This document shows positions 40,501 to 51,848 of a stretch of DNA of 64,000 nucleotides, one piece after another (position 1 is the first letter of the stretch; each line of letters begins with the position of its first letter). Under the pieces are notes generated by a model. The model was not told the origin of the DNA, searched no databases, and saw only the letters and a list, made by a program, of their open reading frames with translations. The position numbers were made by a program, and so were the translations under genes. The stretch covers positions 496,001-560,000 of the forward strand of contig OZ025856.1 in the NCBI GenBank assembly GCA_964019425.1, in the 5' to 3' direction. The DNA comes from Flectonema sp. DT1601 (Eukaryota; Euglenozoa; Diplonemea; Diplonemida; Diplonemidae).

Positions 40501-42835
40501 TGTGGATACTAATAACATTTGTGGGGGATCTCTCACAATCGAATTAACAAAATCATATAAAGGAGACACGTTGTTCGTGAATCAAAGTAACGTTGAGCAT
40601 GTGAGAGTTGCGGATTCTTGTATTTATTATGGAAGTACGTTGTTTGCTATCTTAGATAAAGGTTATACAGATCCACCAGTGTTTGATACCAGAAACGATG
40701 AATCAGACTTGTCGAAATCAAAGTCGTTTCGTCGATTTAGTCGATCATCACAAAAGTATTCACGAAGACGTTCATCAGTCGCGAATATAAAATCGGAATC
40801 GGATGATGCCGAAGGTAGTCACATCCGGGTTCAATTCGTAACCAATGGAAGTGCTACTCTCGCAGCAATCCAAGCTCTCATCCGATGCATTTCATTTTCT
40901 AATTCATATTTCGTACCAATGACAGGAACTAGAGATCTCCTCATTACCTTAAAGCTTGGTCCTCCCGCTACATCAAATACTGTCGACTCAATGAAACCAA
41001 CATCGTATGGTCAGTATGGTCATACTGAGAGTGATTTTCAAGAATTAAGTGAGTGCATTGAACTTAAAATAACTCTACCAATATTAGAGATGCCGATAAG
41101 CCATTGTGTTGTTGCGTATCGAGAAGGATCACCTCCTGTTAGACTTGCTCCGATTGATATCCATCATGAGCTTCATCCAACGGAGGTCTGTTTTGACGGT
41201 GGCTTTGTTAGAGTCGAAGTTGTTAAAGGAGCGAGTTCTGATGATTGTTTTTCTATGAAATCAGGTCTGAAAGATTCAATCAGGGTAACTCCACGTAAAA
41301 GAGAAGATGGATTTGATCAACTTCCTATGCCAGGAATCGGTCATCCACTCCTACCTGGAGATGTTCCACTTCTACCTCCTCCAATAAGGAATCCGCCTAA
41401 AGTCACTACAGCTGTTCCAAAAAAACAACCAGAACCATCTGGACTGACATCAAACACTTCTTTTAGAGAAACTCCTACTAACATAGAAAGACAGGGATCG
41501 ATTGTTTCATTGAAAAAGAAAGCTACTCGATTTGTTAAAGCTGCACACGCTTTGACTGCTGCCTCAGAATTATCATTAATGGTTCGTATTGGTGATGAGT
41601 TAGGAGATGTTTGGCATGCACAGAAACATATTGGTACGTTGTATCATCAAAGATCTCAGATTATAATTAAATTGGCTCCGAAACTTCAAAAAAAAGACGT
41701 GACGGCATGTCTTCGATCTCTTGCATACCACAACATTAGCAATGGTCCCAAAGAGTTGACTAAAATAATCCGAGTAACCGCAAGTGATTCAGGAGGTTCA
41801 TTCTCTCAAGTTATCCTCCAGCTTGATATCACTCCAGTCGATGATGTGACTGAGATTGTTATTCCACAACAGAGAATTAAATACCGTCCAGGTCTTGAAC
41901 ACGTTCAACGAACTGGTTGTTTTGCACTACTTGGATTACAATACGCAACAGTTATTGATCCAGACACTCAATGGTTTGATGGAGGTCGTCTTATCGTTGA
42001 ATTCAGTGGAGGTGGAGTCAAAGGAGACGCATTAGGAATAATGACATATCAACAGCAGAGTCAAACTAGATCTATTCTACTTACTGAGGGACAAGAAGGA
42101 TACCCTGATAATATTATTTGTGAGCAGTCAATGTTATACACTGATGATGACATTGAGATTGGATCAGTTGAAATGATAAAATCATCGTTTCCCGGAGTGC
42201 AAAACATGAGAATACAATTCTCTCTTCACGAAGAACCAATAGTTTCAAAAGAGTTAGTCGCTCACATCCTAAACAGTACGACGTACACAACTTCACAAGA
42301 ACGATTAACAGCAGGTCAAAGAACATTCAATATTCGTATTAGTGATTTAGATAATCCTGAGGAAGGTAAAGTTAAATTTACAATTGATGTTCACAAACCA
42401 TTATTGACAGCAGTTGGATCAAAATCCGAACCGTTTACGTCTCATAAAATAGTTATTCCTGGACAACCAATCTTGATCTCAGATCGATTTCAGATAGCAC
42501 CGACTGAAGGTAAACAGTTCAATTCTGGGTTCACATCAATTACAATAACAGAACGTGCCGAGGGTGATGAATTACTACTTCCGACATCATCAAAAATAAA
42601 AGATGGAATGCTATTTCATTGTAATGAATGTCTTGGTCCAGTTACTGTTAGTAATCAGTTAGGATATTGTCGAATAGAACATCAGTCGACTTCAATCAAA
42701 TTATTATCTCAATTTATGCAGTCAATTCAGTTACATTGCAGTGAACTCGGATGTTGTCGAACTGTTGAATGTCTTTGTTGTGGAGGAGGTGATCCCTCAC
42801 TAATAACAACATGCTTTCAGGTTTCTGAATCATGA
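37514..42835 (+). CDS. Large LRR / coiled-coil / cadherin-like repeat protein
   Basis: 1773 residues, one exon. After a disordered basic start come two to three RNI-type LRRs (about 100-180: VETVDFSYCNLRDADI, IRYIDVSFNDLTDTGA). A long Gln/Glu/Arg-rich coiled coil follows (about 180-480). The remaining 1,250 residues are beta-rich. They hold recurring cadherin-like strands: DVDTNNICGGSLTIEL (about 1000), CFDGGFVRVEVVKG (about 1228) and DPDTQWFDGGRLIVEF (about 1488), matching the DPDsxxFDGGxLtV pattern of bacterial-type cadherin-like/VCBS repeats. No signal peptide or membrane helix is seen, so a calcium-dependent scaffold inside the cell or flagellum is more likely than an adhesin, unless an upstream exon is missing. 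It precedes Piezo by 246 bp. The domain order is one I do not know. Confidence 0.8.
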   Translation: MNSWSPSTAATTLQCWSQGPETTNRISTNERLARMAGQDLGCVLPSLTESRCELGKLDSGRKNKKKKLPFKNNVASTALRRMKRRNTRQGLLNSKLNDVMSTNVETVDFSYCNLRDADIVAVTCALQANPSIRYIDVSFNDLTDTGAKLLLDLLSTSRQIISINVSGTGVSLQLALSIDEAGKKNMLYQEKRQSNRNRKAAIEARKHNDAEIELLLQKVFIDQQTDYRIIKSDYQQQFFVLHKLMEQGVCKIVRKQRLHQKRANHELRKKQLFTSQHKERIDTFNNEQLLFGFLFIKLEQQTREIIFTTSILGYKELKSHEKREWTFARRGEKMRFMNEASVRQDLQQNENQNRSLTETQELDSWLLISLTCTENFSECQNRIQKRREEEIATQHRKEVEGRRLNYEKNLKREREQQEEQRKLAIQHYERTVIENKEKDQRVSVTHHEDVARIAYSEMSSVNLKISKSRSDVSVAESLLLASWSAAPVITLTHRIDTDQSGSVKGTARVVYQSPIQPPVSLNLTELHISHAAAKNAEADCSFKNERNKVSQIRNNLKEDLIWASQTVRAKNLRWQESILFGGIPQDDNSKITSSPLLTYCLNDKSLEEPSWLCSDSARLIIKGGSVTVSANTSSKGTHVFEIPYWMTSDPRFSSSRITSSDVTVPIPNNSEIEFVLSIINSILYKFKGSNNTNISTNSFNIQLTLLYPSLSKKVSSSGIYHSVEEAFSDVVAVKCGATYPFIISPVLIKLQSDNAIDWIEEHDETQLPEDKGASIFYYEGMPNPDPTIAMCYHQNGSVNGTVSGPIDGCTLQIRVSDNCTSLDRIVLKTGLFCDDYSNCDRNEMSLSQSTKQLSSDGLNFATVSGLLLTLKEAVDLGSQPPTASASVPVVITFCKGSNLSFLQRTLRRLRFIILTPNMSASQEQRIIELTHTDSFGNSFRVLQRINVIPSDKPTTLYLKFNKIYSRIPSLITLPHHYRDYVQPCRMAVFPQADLIDVDTNNICGGSLTIELTKSYKGDTLFVNQSNVEHVRVADSCIYYGSTLFAILDKGYTDPPVFDTRNDESDLSKSKSFRRFSRSSQKYSRRRSSVANIKSESDDAEGSHIRVQFVTNGSATLAAIQALIRCISFSNSYFVPMTGTRDLLITLKLGPPATSNTVDSMKPTSYGQYGHTESDFQELSECIELKITLPILEMPISHCVVAYREGSPPVRLAPIDIHHELHPTEVCFDGGFVRVEVVKGASSDDCFSMKSGLKDSIRVTPRKREDGFDQLPMPGIGHPLLPGDVPLLPPPIRNPPKVTTAVPKKQPEPSGLTSNTSFRETPTNIERQGSIVSLKKKATRFVKAAHALTAASELSLMVRIGDELGDVWHAQKHIGTLYHQRSQIIIKLAPKLQKKDVTACLRSLAYHNISNGPKELTKIIRVTASDSGGSFSQVILQLDITPVDDVTEIVIPQQRIKYRPGLEHVQRTGCFALLGLQYATVIDPDTQWFDGGRLIVEFSGGGVKGDALGIMTYQQQSQTRSILLTEGQEGYPDNIICEQSMLYTDDDIEIGSVEMIKSSFPGVQNMRIQFSLHEEPIVSKELVAHILNSTTYTTSQERLTAGQRTFNIRISDLDNPEEGKVKFTIDVHKPLLTAVGSKSEPFTSHKIVIPGQPILISDRFQIAPTEGKQFNSGFTSITITERAEGDELLLPTSSKIKDGMLFHCNECLGPVTVSNQLGYCRIEHQSTSIKLLSQFMQSIQLHCSELGCCRTVECLCCGGGDPSLITTCFQVSES

Positions 42836-43081
42836 ATGTTTTTTTTTTTTTTTTTTTTTTTTTTCCCCCCAATCTCTTTTTTTTCTACTTACACTTCAAT
42901 TTGTGTCATTTATTTTTGGTGAGTCTCTCCCCTTTTCAGGGTTTAAGAAGTTAAAAAAAAAAAAAAAAAGTAGATAGCTGCTGTTTTTATTGTATAATTC
43001 AGAAAAAAAAAAAAATTATAATTTACTTTACCAATTCAGGGGGAGATCGGGAGGGGAAACACAAAAGGGAAGATAAAAAAG

Positions 43082-46000
43082 ATGTCAAATCCAGGATTTA
43101 TCAAATTCCAGCATGTCTTCTTCCTTACTACTTTAGCTGTTTCCGTTGCAATCGGACCATCGTACACGTCGGCAGCGTATGTTGCGATAATTTTATTGCA
43201 TTGTTGCTATCATGACACAAGATTAGCTTTTAATGAAGAAAATGGTAAAACGATAATACGACTGTCCCCAAACTCATGGGTCTGCCTCTCTGCTGGAATC
43301 ATTGCATTCGGTCATCTGGTTGCTGTTGGTGTTTGCAATGCGATGGGGAAGGAGAGTGATTTATGGGAGGGTTTTGGGATATACAAACACATCCACCTCG
43401 ACAGAATGCTAAGACATACTATTCCTGATGTTTTTATCGTGATAGCGTCAGTGATGAAGTACAGTGCACAGACTGGTTCAGCAACTGCGAGATACTTTAT
43501 TGTCGGTCAGCCTGCAGCTGAAAGCGATCCTTTGATTGAGACTGATCTTGAGGCTGTGACTGATAATTCACAAAGAAAACTATCACCGCTTTCAATACCT
43601 GTTCTCACCATTGCAAGTGGTGGAGTAACAGTCTTATGGCCAAGAGTTATGACTTCTGTTTATTTGGCTATCTTTTTAGGAACTGTTTCTTATTGGGGAC
43701 TCGTTTCATCAACGCGAAGACTGCCGCCGTCCACCATCCAAGACATGACTTTCTTCATGTGGGCACTCAGTACAATTTCAATTGTCATCCAATTCTCCAG
43801 CAACATGCTGATCTTTAAAACATTTGTTGAAGACAACATCGACACTTTGAATTGGATAGGAGTTCGAAGGTTCGATTCCTTTGAGGACTTATTCTACACC
43901 AGCACTGGCAGACAATATGCTGCTCACTGTGGAGTGTTGGCTTTTATTTATTTTTTATCATGGCATTCAGCGTTCGTTGCTCTAAGTAAGAATAGCTGTC
44001 AACGTTTACAAATTATAGAAGGTTCTAGTGAAGAGAATGATGAAGTAGCGAGATTGGAAGAAGTTAATTATGAATTTAGAAATTTAATGGGAGAGGAGAA
44101 TGATGATTGTCAAAGTGAACAACCGGAACAGGATATACAAATGAATACAAGAAAAAATGTTGACACGGGTATACCAAACTCACCATCACAAAGTGAAATA
44201 ATCTGGTCTTCCGAACAGCAGCAAATTCCAACAGTCAGAACATCAACAGAGATAGCCATGGATGATGTTGTTATAATTGAAACTCCTCGTTCTGACATCT
44301 CAATTACAGCCAAGCAAACAAGCGTTGGTACGATTCTAGTCCGATACTCTCCTCACTTATTATGTATAGTCTTAGGTCTTACAGCTATATTAGACCCTTC
44401 GTTCTTATCAGCTGTATGGCTTGTCTCTCTCATATTATTCGTATACTATGCGTTAAATTCAAATATCGACACTATTATTAAAGGATTGCCATTTGCTATC
44501 GTTTGGAGTGCGATGCATGTGATTGCAATATATGTAGTGAGTATTCCTGGTGTTGTTGAATCTGATTCAAAATATATTGATAAGTTGAGCGCTGTAGGAG
44601 TAGCCAGACACGGTGGTAGCACTCTTGTGTTAACAGCTCATGGATGTCTCATGCTCTTGATTGCGATAGTTAAGAAATTCTCAAAGTTAACGGCAGCTAA
44701 GAAGGAGGGATTGTCTGAAACTAGGTCCTCGTTGTCGCAAAATAGCAATCCAACACTTGCGTATGTTAAGGATTGGCTGCTATCAAGAGCGCAGTTCATT
44801 ACATTACTCATTCTGGTAGTTGTTGGGTGTCTACACATTGACTTGATCCAGTCTTCGTTTATCTTGTTTTTCGTAATATTTGCGACGTCTCCAAAGATTG
44901 CCCAAAAATATTGGAAAGTCTTATTGACGTGGGAGATCATCGTTACTCTCTTTTTATATAATTATAACGTTGCAATGAAAGGATGGAATGAACCAGACAC
45001 TCTGGGAAAACTCTCCTGGAGAACTATTGTTGCTGAACCGTTTGATAGTATGTGGGAATTGACTCCTTACCTCCTTCTAATATTCTTTTCAATTTGGCAA
45101 TTAATTGTATTCCAAAATCAAGATGATGGTATTGTCACTAATACTATCCTTCCACCTAATGTCGCCAGGCTAAGAGCATCAGTCAGCCTTGCAGCTGTTT
45201 GGTTGGGTCTCCTACTCGTTACTTTATTAACTAATCCTACGTTAATGACTGCTGGATATTTCTTTTTATTTATTTGGGTTGCAATCGTGATTGAAATGCG
45301 TAACGGAGGAACCCGAAAACAACTTATTGTAGCGTGGGGATTTGGACTCGTGTATTCAGCAACGTGTTTTATTTCTCTTTATTTGTACCAATTTTCATCC
45401 ATGGCAGATATTTTTGCTGAAGTTTTCAATGCAATTCTATCGTGTGAAGGAGGTGTTAACAAAACTCAAACTGACTGCGTTCATGAAACTGGTTTTCGAA
45501 CATATGAGAAAGTCTCAACAAGAGTAGAGGCATTACTGCCTCATTGGGTAATCTTTTCTTTAATTGTATACCAAATTACTTGTATCCGTAGGGTCTGGTC
45601 TCTAGCTGAACAGGAATCATCAGTTCACGATGACGATAATAATAATGGAAATCAGGTAGACAGAGGAATGCTTGAAATCCCAAAGAAAGTTCAAGAAATG
45701 TATGCCGTCGGAATTCAATTTTGTCGCCGACTAATCATCGTTATGTGTGGTAGCGCTCTTCCTTATGTTTTGTTGTTGGTATTGTGGATTGCTGCTAGTC
45801 AAGAGAGGTCTGTGTTGTGTGCAGGTTATCACGTTTTGTTGGTGATATTAATATTCTGGCCATCAGTTAAACTAGCAAAGGTCATAGCGATTTATTCAGT
45901 GCTTTCAGTGGTGTCAAAATTCTGGTATCAGTACTCGTTTTTCCCGAGTTTCTTATCTGACAGTTCCGCCACGTACTTTGGAGTCTTCCCATTCGATTCT

Positions 46001-49000
46001 ACTTGGGAAGAATGTGTTCATTGTTCTATTAAAGATCAAACATGGACAGACTTACTCGTGTGGGTCTGTTCTTTGTTCTTTATGCGTGCTAGACGATGGG
46101 CAAAGGACGACATGCAAGCCGCTAAGGCAAACGGTTCCGTCTCCAAAGACTGCAGCACTCTCAACTACATTTGGAATTTAACGATTTTCATTCATGATGA
46201 TAGTGATGAGGTGGTCATCACTGAGAGACCTGTTTCAAAACATAGAGAGGTAACTATCACTTATCCTTATCAAAGTCAAATCGATCTCCGAGAATGCGAA
46301 GTTTTAGTATCAGCAACATGCAATGCCGAGGATCGAACCCACGATGTTAGCTGTATAATTCAAGAAAATCCTGAGTTTTTACTCTCATCTTCGTTTGGAT
46401 TTGAAGCTGAGAATAACCCTGAGCTTTGCGTTTCGTATATTCGACGTGAAACTACATGTGAAAAAACTATCTCCATGGCAGCGTATATTGCTGGCTACTC
46501 ATTAAAACAATTAAAGCACGCTATTGATTACTCGATTAGGAAATGGTCGTTGGAATTGCTTATGTTTATAATGTTGGTTGTCGCTGCGTCTAATCCTTAT
46601 ATCTTCGAATCTTTTATTTATTTAGGCTTGGTGTTATATCTTCGACACAGACAGAGAGACTCTCACGTCGTTCCGGTAATAGTCATTTGTGCATTGTTAT
46701 TCTGCGTCAGAGAATTCTTTTATATTGGTATGCCTGTACAGCATCTGTGGGGACCCTTTGTTGGAAGAGACAAACTATCAACAACGGCATGGGAATTCTG
46801 GAGCTATTTCGGAAGCTATCCAAACAGGACAGACACCTTTGCATCAGCTACAGTTTTAGTAGTCTCGCTGTACCATTACAGAGTAGTCCATATTATGAAT
46901 ATCAAAACTGAAATAAAGCAGCCGTACGGAACATCAACCCTAACCCAATTCCTTGATCAAACCGTATCATACAAAGGGAATGACATGCTCAGAAGGGAGG
47001 CTTTAATTAAAATGACTGCTAGCAGAGAATCAATGGAATCACTGAAAGAAATGTTACCAGAACCTGACTGTGATGATTTGATTAACACCCCAGTTAATTG
47101 GAGAAGACGGATACTTGGATATTGGATGAAATATTTACCTTATTGGTGTTTGTTTTTCGTTTTTATTGATGCGACTGCGGCTGAGTTTATTACCTTACTT
47201 CGAATGGGGAAACTAGCTGTCGCGATGATCCTCCTGAAAGAATGGGATCACATGCTTTGGAGGGGTAATGCTCTTTGGAAATACATCAACGATTATTTCT
47301 TGTTCTGTTTGGTGTTTCACATGATTTTTAATATCCCAAAATTGGCAACTGCTTGGGAAGATAACAATTCCCTTGCTAAGTTGTATTCATTTTTAGGAAT
47401 AATTGAGTGTACCTGGGTAGATAAGAAGTGCATTGGATCTCTTATTCAGGTCAATTTCTGGGAAGTTACTATCATGTGCTTGTTGTATTTGCAAAGGGTT
47501 AATTATGAGAAATTCGATTCTGTATTTTTAATGTACGAAGCTCATCGTTATCGATTAAACGCGTCGTCTATCTGTGATTTGATTAGTGAAAGATTAGATG
47601 ATCGAGTTCAGAAAGGAAAAAAGAAAGCTGAGGCTACTCAAGAAGAAAGAACAAGGATTTTGGAATCAACAAAAAGAGAACCAAAGCAACTCGTCAATCC
47701 AGTTGAAAAGAAACCATTCTCAACACTCGAGTACTACGAAGATGGCAGCACATCAGAAGAAGATAAACTACTCCGATCTCGTAAACGTGAAGCATATTGT
47801 AAAGGATACCTTCTTGGAGGACGTTTCAACGACGCCTACAACGTCGACAGCAGCAACATGGCAGGTAGAGGCCAACGCCAAGAACTTGTCACATCATTTC
47901 GAGAAGGTAAGAGTAAAAAATTAATACTCACCGAGACACTTCCTGAAAATGGAACCATTGAAGACAAGACATCAATATTGATGTTAGCACTTAACCATCC
48001 ACCAGGTAGTATAGGAATTCTTGATAGCTCACTTACTACTCAACAACTTGATATTACTTCTAAGTTGGAAGTCATCGCGGAATCGGAAGGACAGGTTCCA
48101 CAGGAAAAGACAAAACAATCAAAAATCGTAAAACTCGCAAAGTATTTTCACGATGTGGCGCTGTTAGGAGAGAAAGATATCTCTGATGCTGACATTACAT
48201 CAAAACCGTGGACTTACCTCAATTCTGGAGCGACACTTTACCTTAAGGAACATAGCGATAAAATCTGTTTTGTAATATTCGCTGTGAACTTTTCTGTGTC
48301 AGTCTCAATATTAGATATGGTAACGTCTATGTCTGTGTTTGTGTATGCTCTCCTTGTTCATCCAAGACCTAATGCATACTTTTGGAATTATGCTCTAACT
48401 TATATGATGTGTTTGTTGGCTTTGAAATGTGTTGTTCAGGCGATTGAAGTAACTTTTGGAGACTTTCTTCCGAGCGCATTGGATACGTTCACAAGTAGTA
48501 TTGGAAGTACGTCATTTTTCGCAAATGTTTTGGGAGATTATTGCGCCATTGTCGCAATCACTGCGAGGAAAGCAGTATTGAGATCATGGGGATTGGACAA
48601 CACTGAAGACAATACTCTCAAACGTCACGGATCACAATTATCAAAAGCAACATCTCACTCAAGACATTCTCGCTTATCAAGACACTCTCAGTCCCCTCCT
48701 GCTAAACCTTTTTCACAAAAATTAATTGAAATTTTCAACGACTACATGAAAAATGTCACTTCTCCAGAGGGCAAGATAGGACGAACACACGATCTCTACA
48801 TTCCTTCATTCTCAGTTGACTTACTTTGTTTAATTCTATTCATCGGATTGTACTCAAAGGTTGGAGACAATAAGAACTTCGATCTTGGAGAAGCCATCAG
48901 TCAGAATTTACTTCCTGGAGCCTTAGTGTTGGGAATGATTATAATTGTTGTTTGTATGGTCATAGATAGGATTATTTATTTATGTGATTCTGTGACGAAT

Positions 49001-50802
49001 AAACTCTGCATGCAGTGGATATTAGTTTTAGCTTATCACATTGGATATTTTGTTTGGTACCAAGCTTATAATGAAAACGGAAAATCAGGTCATGCCGCGG
49101 GAGCAGTTCTCTTTATAACGAGAGCATTATGGCTTGCGATTTCAGCTAAGCAAATAGATTTTGGATATCCTGCTGTTAGAAGACATGATTGTTTCACTCA
49201 CTCTGATAACCAATACATCTTTCTTGTCTACACTGCATTAAGAGCTATTCCTTTTCTTTGGGAATTGAGAGTCTTGCTTGACTGGGCTTGTGCCAATACC
49301 ACTTTAAAACTCGCCTACTGGTTGAAATTAGAAGACCTTCGCAACGAAGTATACGCTCGTAAGATGGACATCATTGATAACCAGGTTGTTAATCCTGAGA
49401 ATAAACCAGGAGAGAAATTACCGTTAATGAAGGTTTGTTTTTTTTATGTTTTTTATTATGTCTCTTTGTTTATCACATCACTATAACACTAAAATTATAA
49501 ATACAGAAACTTGGAACTGGTTGGCTTCTAATTGTCGTTATTTTAATATTAATATTCTTCCCTCTTCTGTACTACTCAACATTCTCACCAGCCCTGAAGA
49601 CCAATGCTGCTCAGCAAATTAAAATCGGACTCGCTTTTGATGGTACTCCTGCTTTCTATACAGTATGTTAGATATTGTTATTTGATTTTTGTGATATAAA
49701 AGATACGGAAAAAAAAAGAAAAATAAAAAACAACAACAACAACAACAACAAACAGAATGAATATCTTGTGCCAGTTGCTTTACAGAAAAAAGATTCTGAG
49801 TTGGCCAACTGGTTGAACAAAGCATATCCAGCGATGGAAAATCAAAATGTTCGAAGCTCACAAAAGAATGTCCAATTTATAAATTTTAATAACAACACTT
49901 TCTCGTCTCAGAAGTGGTCGATTACTCAACCTGCGGCATTACAATTAGCGAAAGAGTTAAACGATTCAATCAGCCCAGCCACACGAGGAAGTAATACTCC
50001 CTCTCTTGTTGTGACGATTGATGTTCAAAGAACTCAGGGTCTGGCAGGTACACTTGATCAAAAGAGATATCTAAAGTACCCTCTTCGATCAGCGAAAGTC
50101 TTACAAGAATTATCAACATTACTCGCTTGGGATGATGCAACGACGACTAGTCCTGTTGCTGTGTTGGATGATTTGTATTCTCCTTTTATGTACAACAGAC
50201 CACAGACTCTTGATTTCGGTAATACGATGGTCCAGTGTAAATTATCAGCTGCTTTTGCCAACGCAACTGAATTAACGAAATACTACAACCTGGTTTGTGA
50301 TGGATTGTTTTCTTGTGGAAATTCTCCTTCACCTTCGGATGTCTGTCTTTATGACAGTGTAACGACACAATGTTTCTACAACACGCCTTATAGTGAAGCC
50401 CATCATACAGGTAAGCCTCCTTGTCCTGTTAAAAAAGAAGAAGACGTTCCTTTATATTTTGTTGTTGTATCTGATTACGCAACAATGGAAAACGCTTTAT
50501 CTGGATTGTTCGATGTTGGTATCATAGCATTGTATGTTACTTTTGTATTAGCTGTTGGACAGGTGATCAGAGGGTTCATTTCAGGATCAGCTGGGTCTGC
50601 TCCAATTCAAGACATGGCTGACCCGAGTACCATAGCTAGACTAGCTGATCATGTTCACTTAGCTCGTTCTGGAGGAGATCTAAAACTTGAAGAGGAATTG
50701 TATTGTCATTTAATTAATATTTTGAGGTCTCCTGAAACTCTAATGGAAATAACCGGAGACAGAGTACCTCCGAGTGGCGTTGCTATAGTTGTTAAGCAGT
50801 AG
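43082..50802 (+). CDS. PIEZO: Piezo-type mechanosensitive ion channel, three exons
   Basis: Exons 43082-49432, 49507-49662 and 49756-50802 join in phase 0 through introns of 74 nt (GTTTGT...ATACAG) and 93 nt (GTATGT...AAACAG), giving 2517 residues, almost exactly the length of animal Piezo1. Dozens of hydrophobic segments fill the protein in repeating four-helix groups. The family signature PFLWELRVLLDWACANTT is near residue 2055. Exon 2 holds the outer helix (WLLIVVILILIFFPLLYYS), exon 3 the extracellular cap, the pore-lining helix (ALYVTFVLAVGQVIRGF) and the C-terminal LEEELYCHLINILRSPETL, also a Piezo landmark. It forms trimeric cation channels opened by membrane tension. Reading exon 1 alone would drop the pore, so the splicing matters. 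It looks complete and functional. Confidence 0.93.
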
Positions 50803-51848
50803 TTATTTCGTTTTTCGGGGAAAGAAAAAAAAAAAAACTGTGGTCTCTTCCCGGCATTTTAAAAAAAAAAAAAAAATCAAAAAAAACAAAACAAAAACGT
50901 AATTCTGTTTTTACGCTACTAACTGCGTGTGTCCCCTACATTTTACTTTTTTACGTGCGTACTTTATTAACCTTAGTCAGGGCATATTACTACATCATCT
51001 GAGTCTTGTAGTTCGAGGCAACAACTTGTGTCGTTGAGAGTAATCTCGGTGAGAACATAATTGCGTGGTTCAGTGACTGATAGAATGAATTTCACTTCAC
51101 TTTTTGTGTGAATTTTCTCAAAAAAAAAAAAGTATTCTATTCTTTTCCGTATACAGTTTTGGTTCAATAAAATTAACATTAAAATAAAATAAAGGTAACA
51201 ATAACCTACTTTGTATGCCCATGATCCAGTGTGCCCCATTGTACGTCCTTTCTAATCAGCCCATTTTTTCATTTATCAAAATGAAGTATCTTGTTGGTAT
51301 AAACCATCGTAAAGAAGTGATATTGATGTGATATTTCAGATTAGCAGTCTGGTTTCTTTAACTCTCCTTTTCTTGGGTCAGTTGCTCAAATGCGTCATTT
51401 CCCTGCTGGCAATTGATACTTCGTTCACATTTCTAAGGTTTTTTTTAAACATTTTTTTTTTGTTATTCGTTACGTACCGACAACAGTTTTTTCCACAGCC
51501 ACAGCAATCGATCTGCGCTGTTTCTTTCTGTTTCTTTTTTTTTTTTTTTTCCTCTTTCCCGGCTCTTTTTTTAATCTCTTGCTTAGTATCCAACGCTTAG
51601 GATGACACTCACGTCGACCCCTGATGTAGTCGGGCTTCTGAGAATGGATATCTCTGGGTAATAGTAACAGGATGTGATAGTAATAAATGTGTTCTAGAAT
51701 GGATCATTACTATTTTCTTAACAGTAACAAGTATGTAGATAGGAAGAGGGGGATCTTTACCAATGAACATCAAGTTAGCGTGTTTTATATTTATTCTTTT
51801 CATTTAGAGTGGAGAGGGTACACCAATAGCCGTGCCTAAGGGCGCTGC
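50803..51848. other. Spacer after Piezo; one weak minus-strand candidate
   Basis: 1.05 kb, AT-rich with A/T runs at 50826-50874 and 51538-51550. The only coding-like signal is a small candidate on the opposite strand at 50973-51239, listed separately. Confidence 0.5.
50973..51239 (-). CDS. Tentative small minus-strand gene, two exons
   Basis: Reading the minus strand, an ATG at 51239 gives MGHTGSWAYK. A possible 93-nt intron (donor GTAGGT at 51209, acceptor TTTTTTGAG ending 51117) then joins in frame to KIHTKSEVKFILSVTEPRN... and ends at 50973, 57 residues in all. The second exon has protein-like composition (TEITLNDTSCCLELQDSDD). Intron length fits the others here, but GAG is an unusual acceptor and no other host gene is on this strand. 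Unrecognised; could be chance. Confidence 0.22.
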   Translation of the reverse strand: MGHTGSWAYKVGYCYLYFILMLILLNQNCIRKRIEYFFFFEKIHTKSEVKFILSVTEPRNYVLTEITLNDTSCCLELQDSDDVVICPD

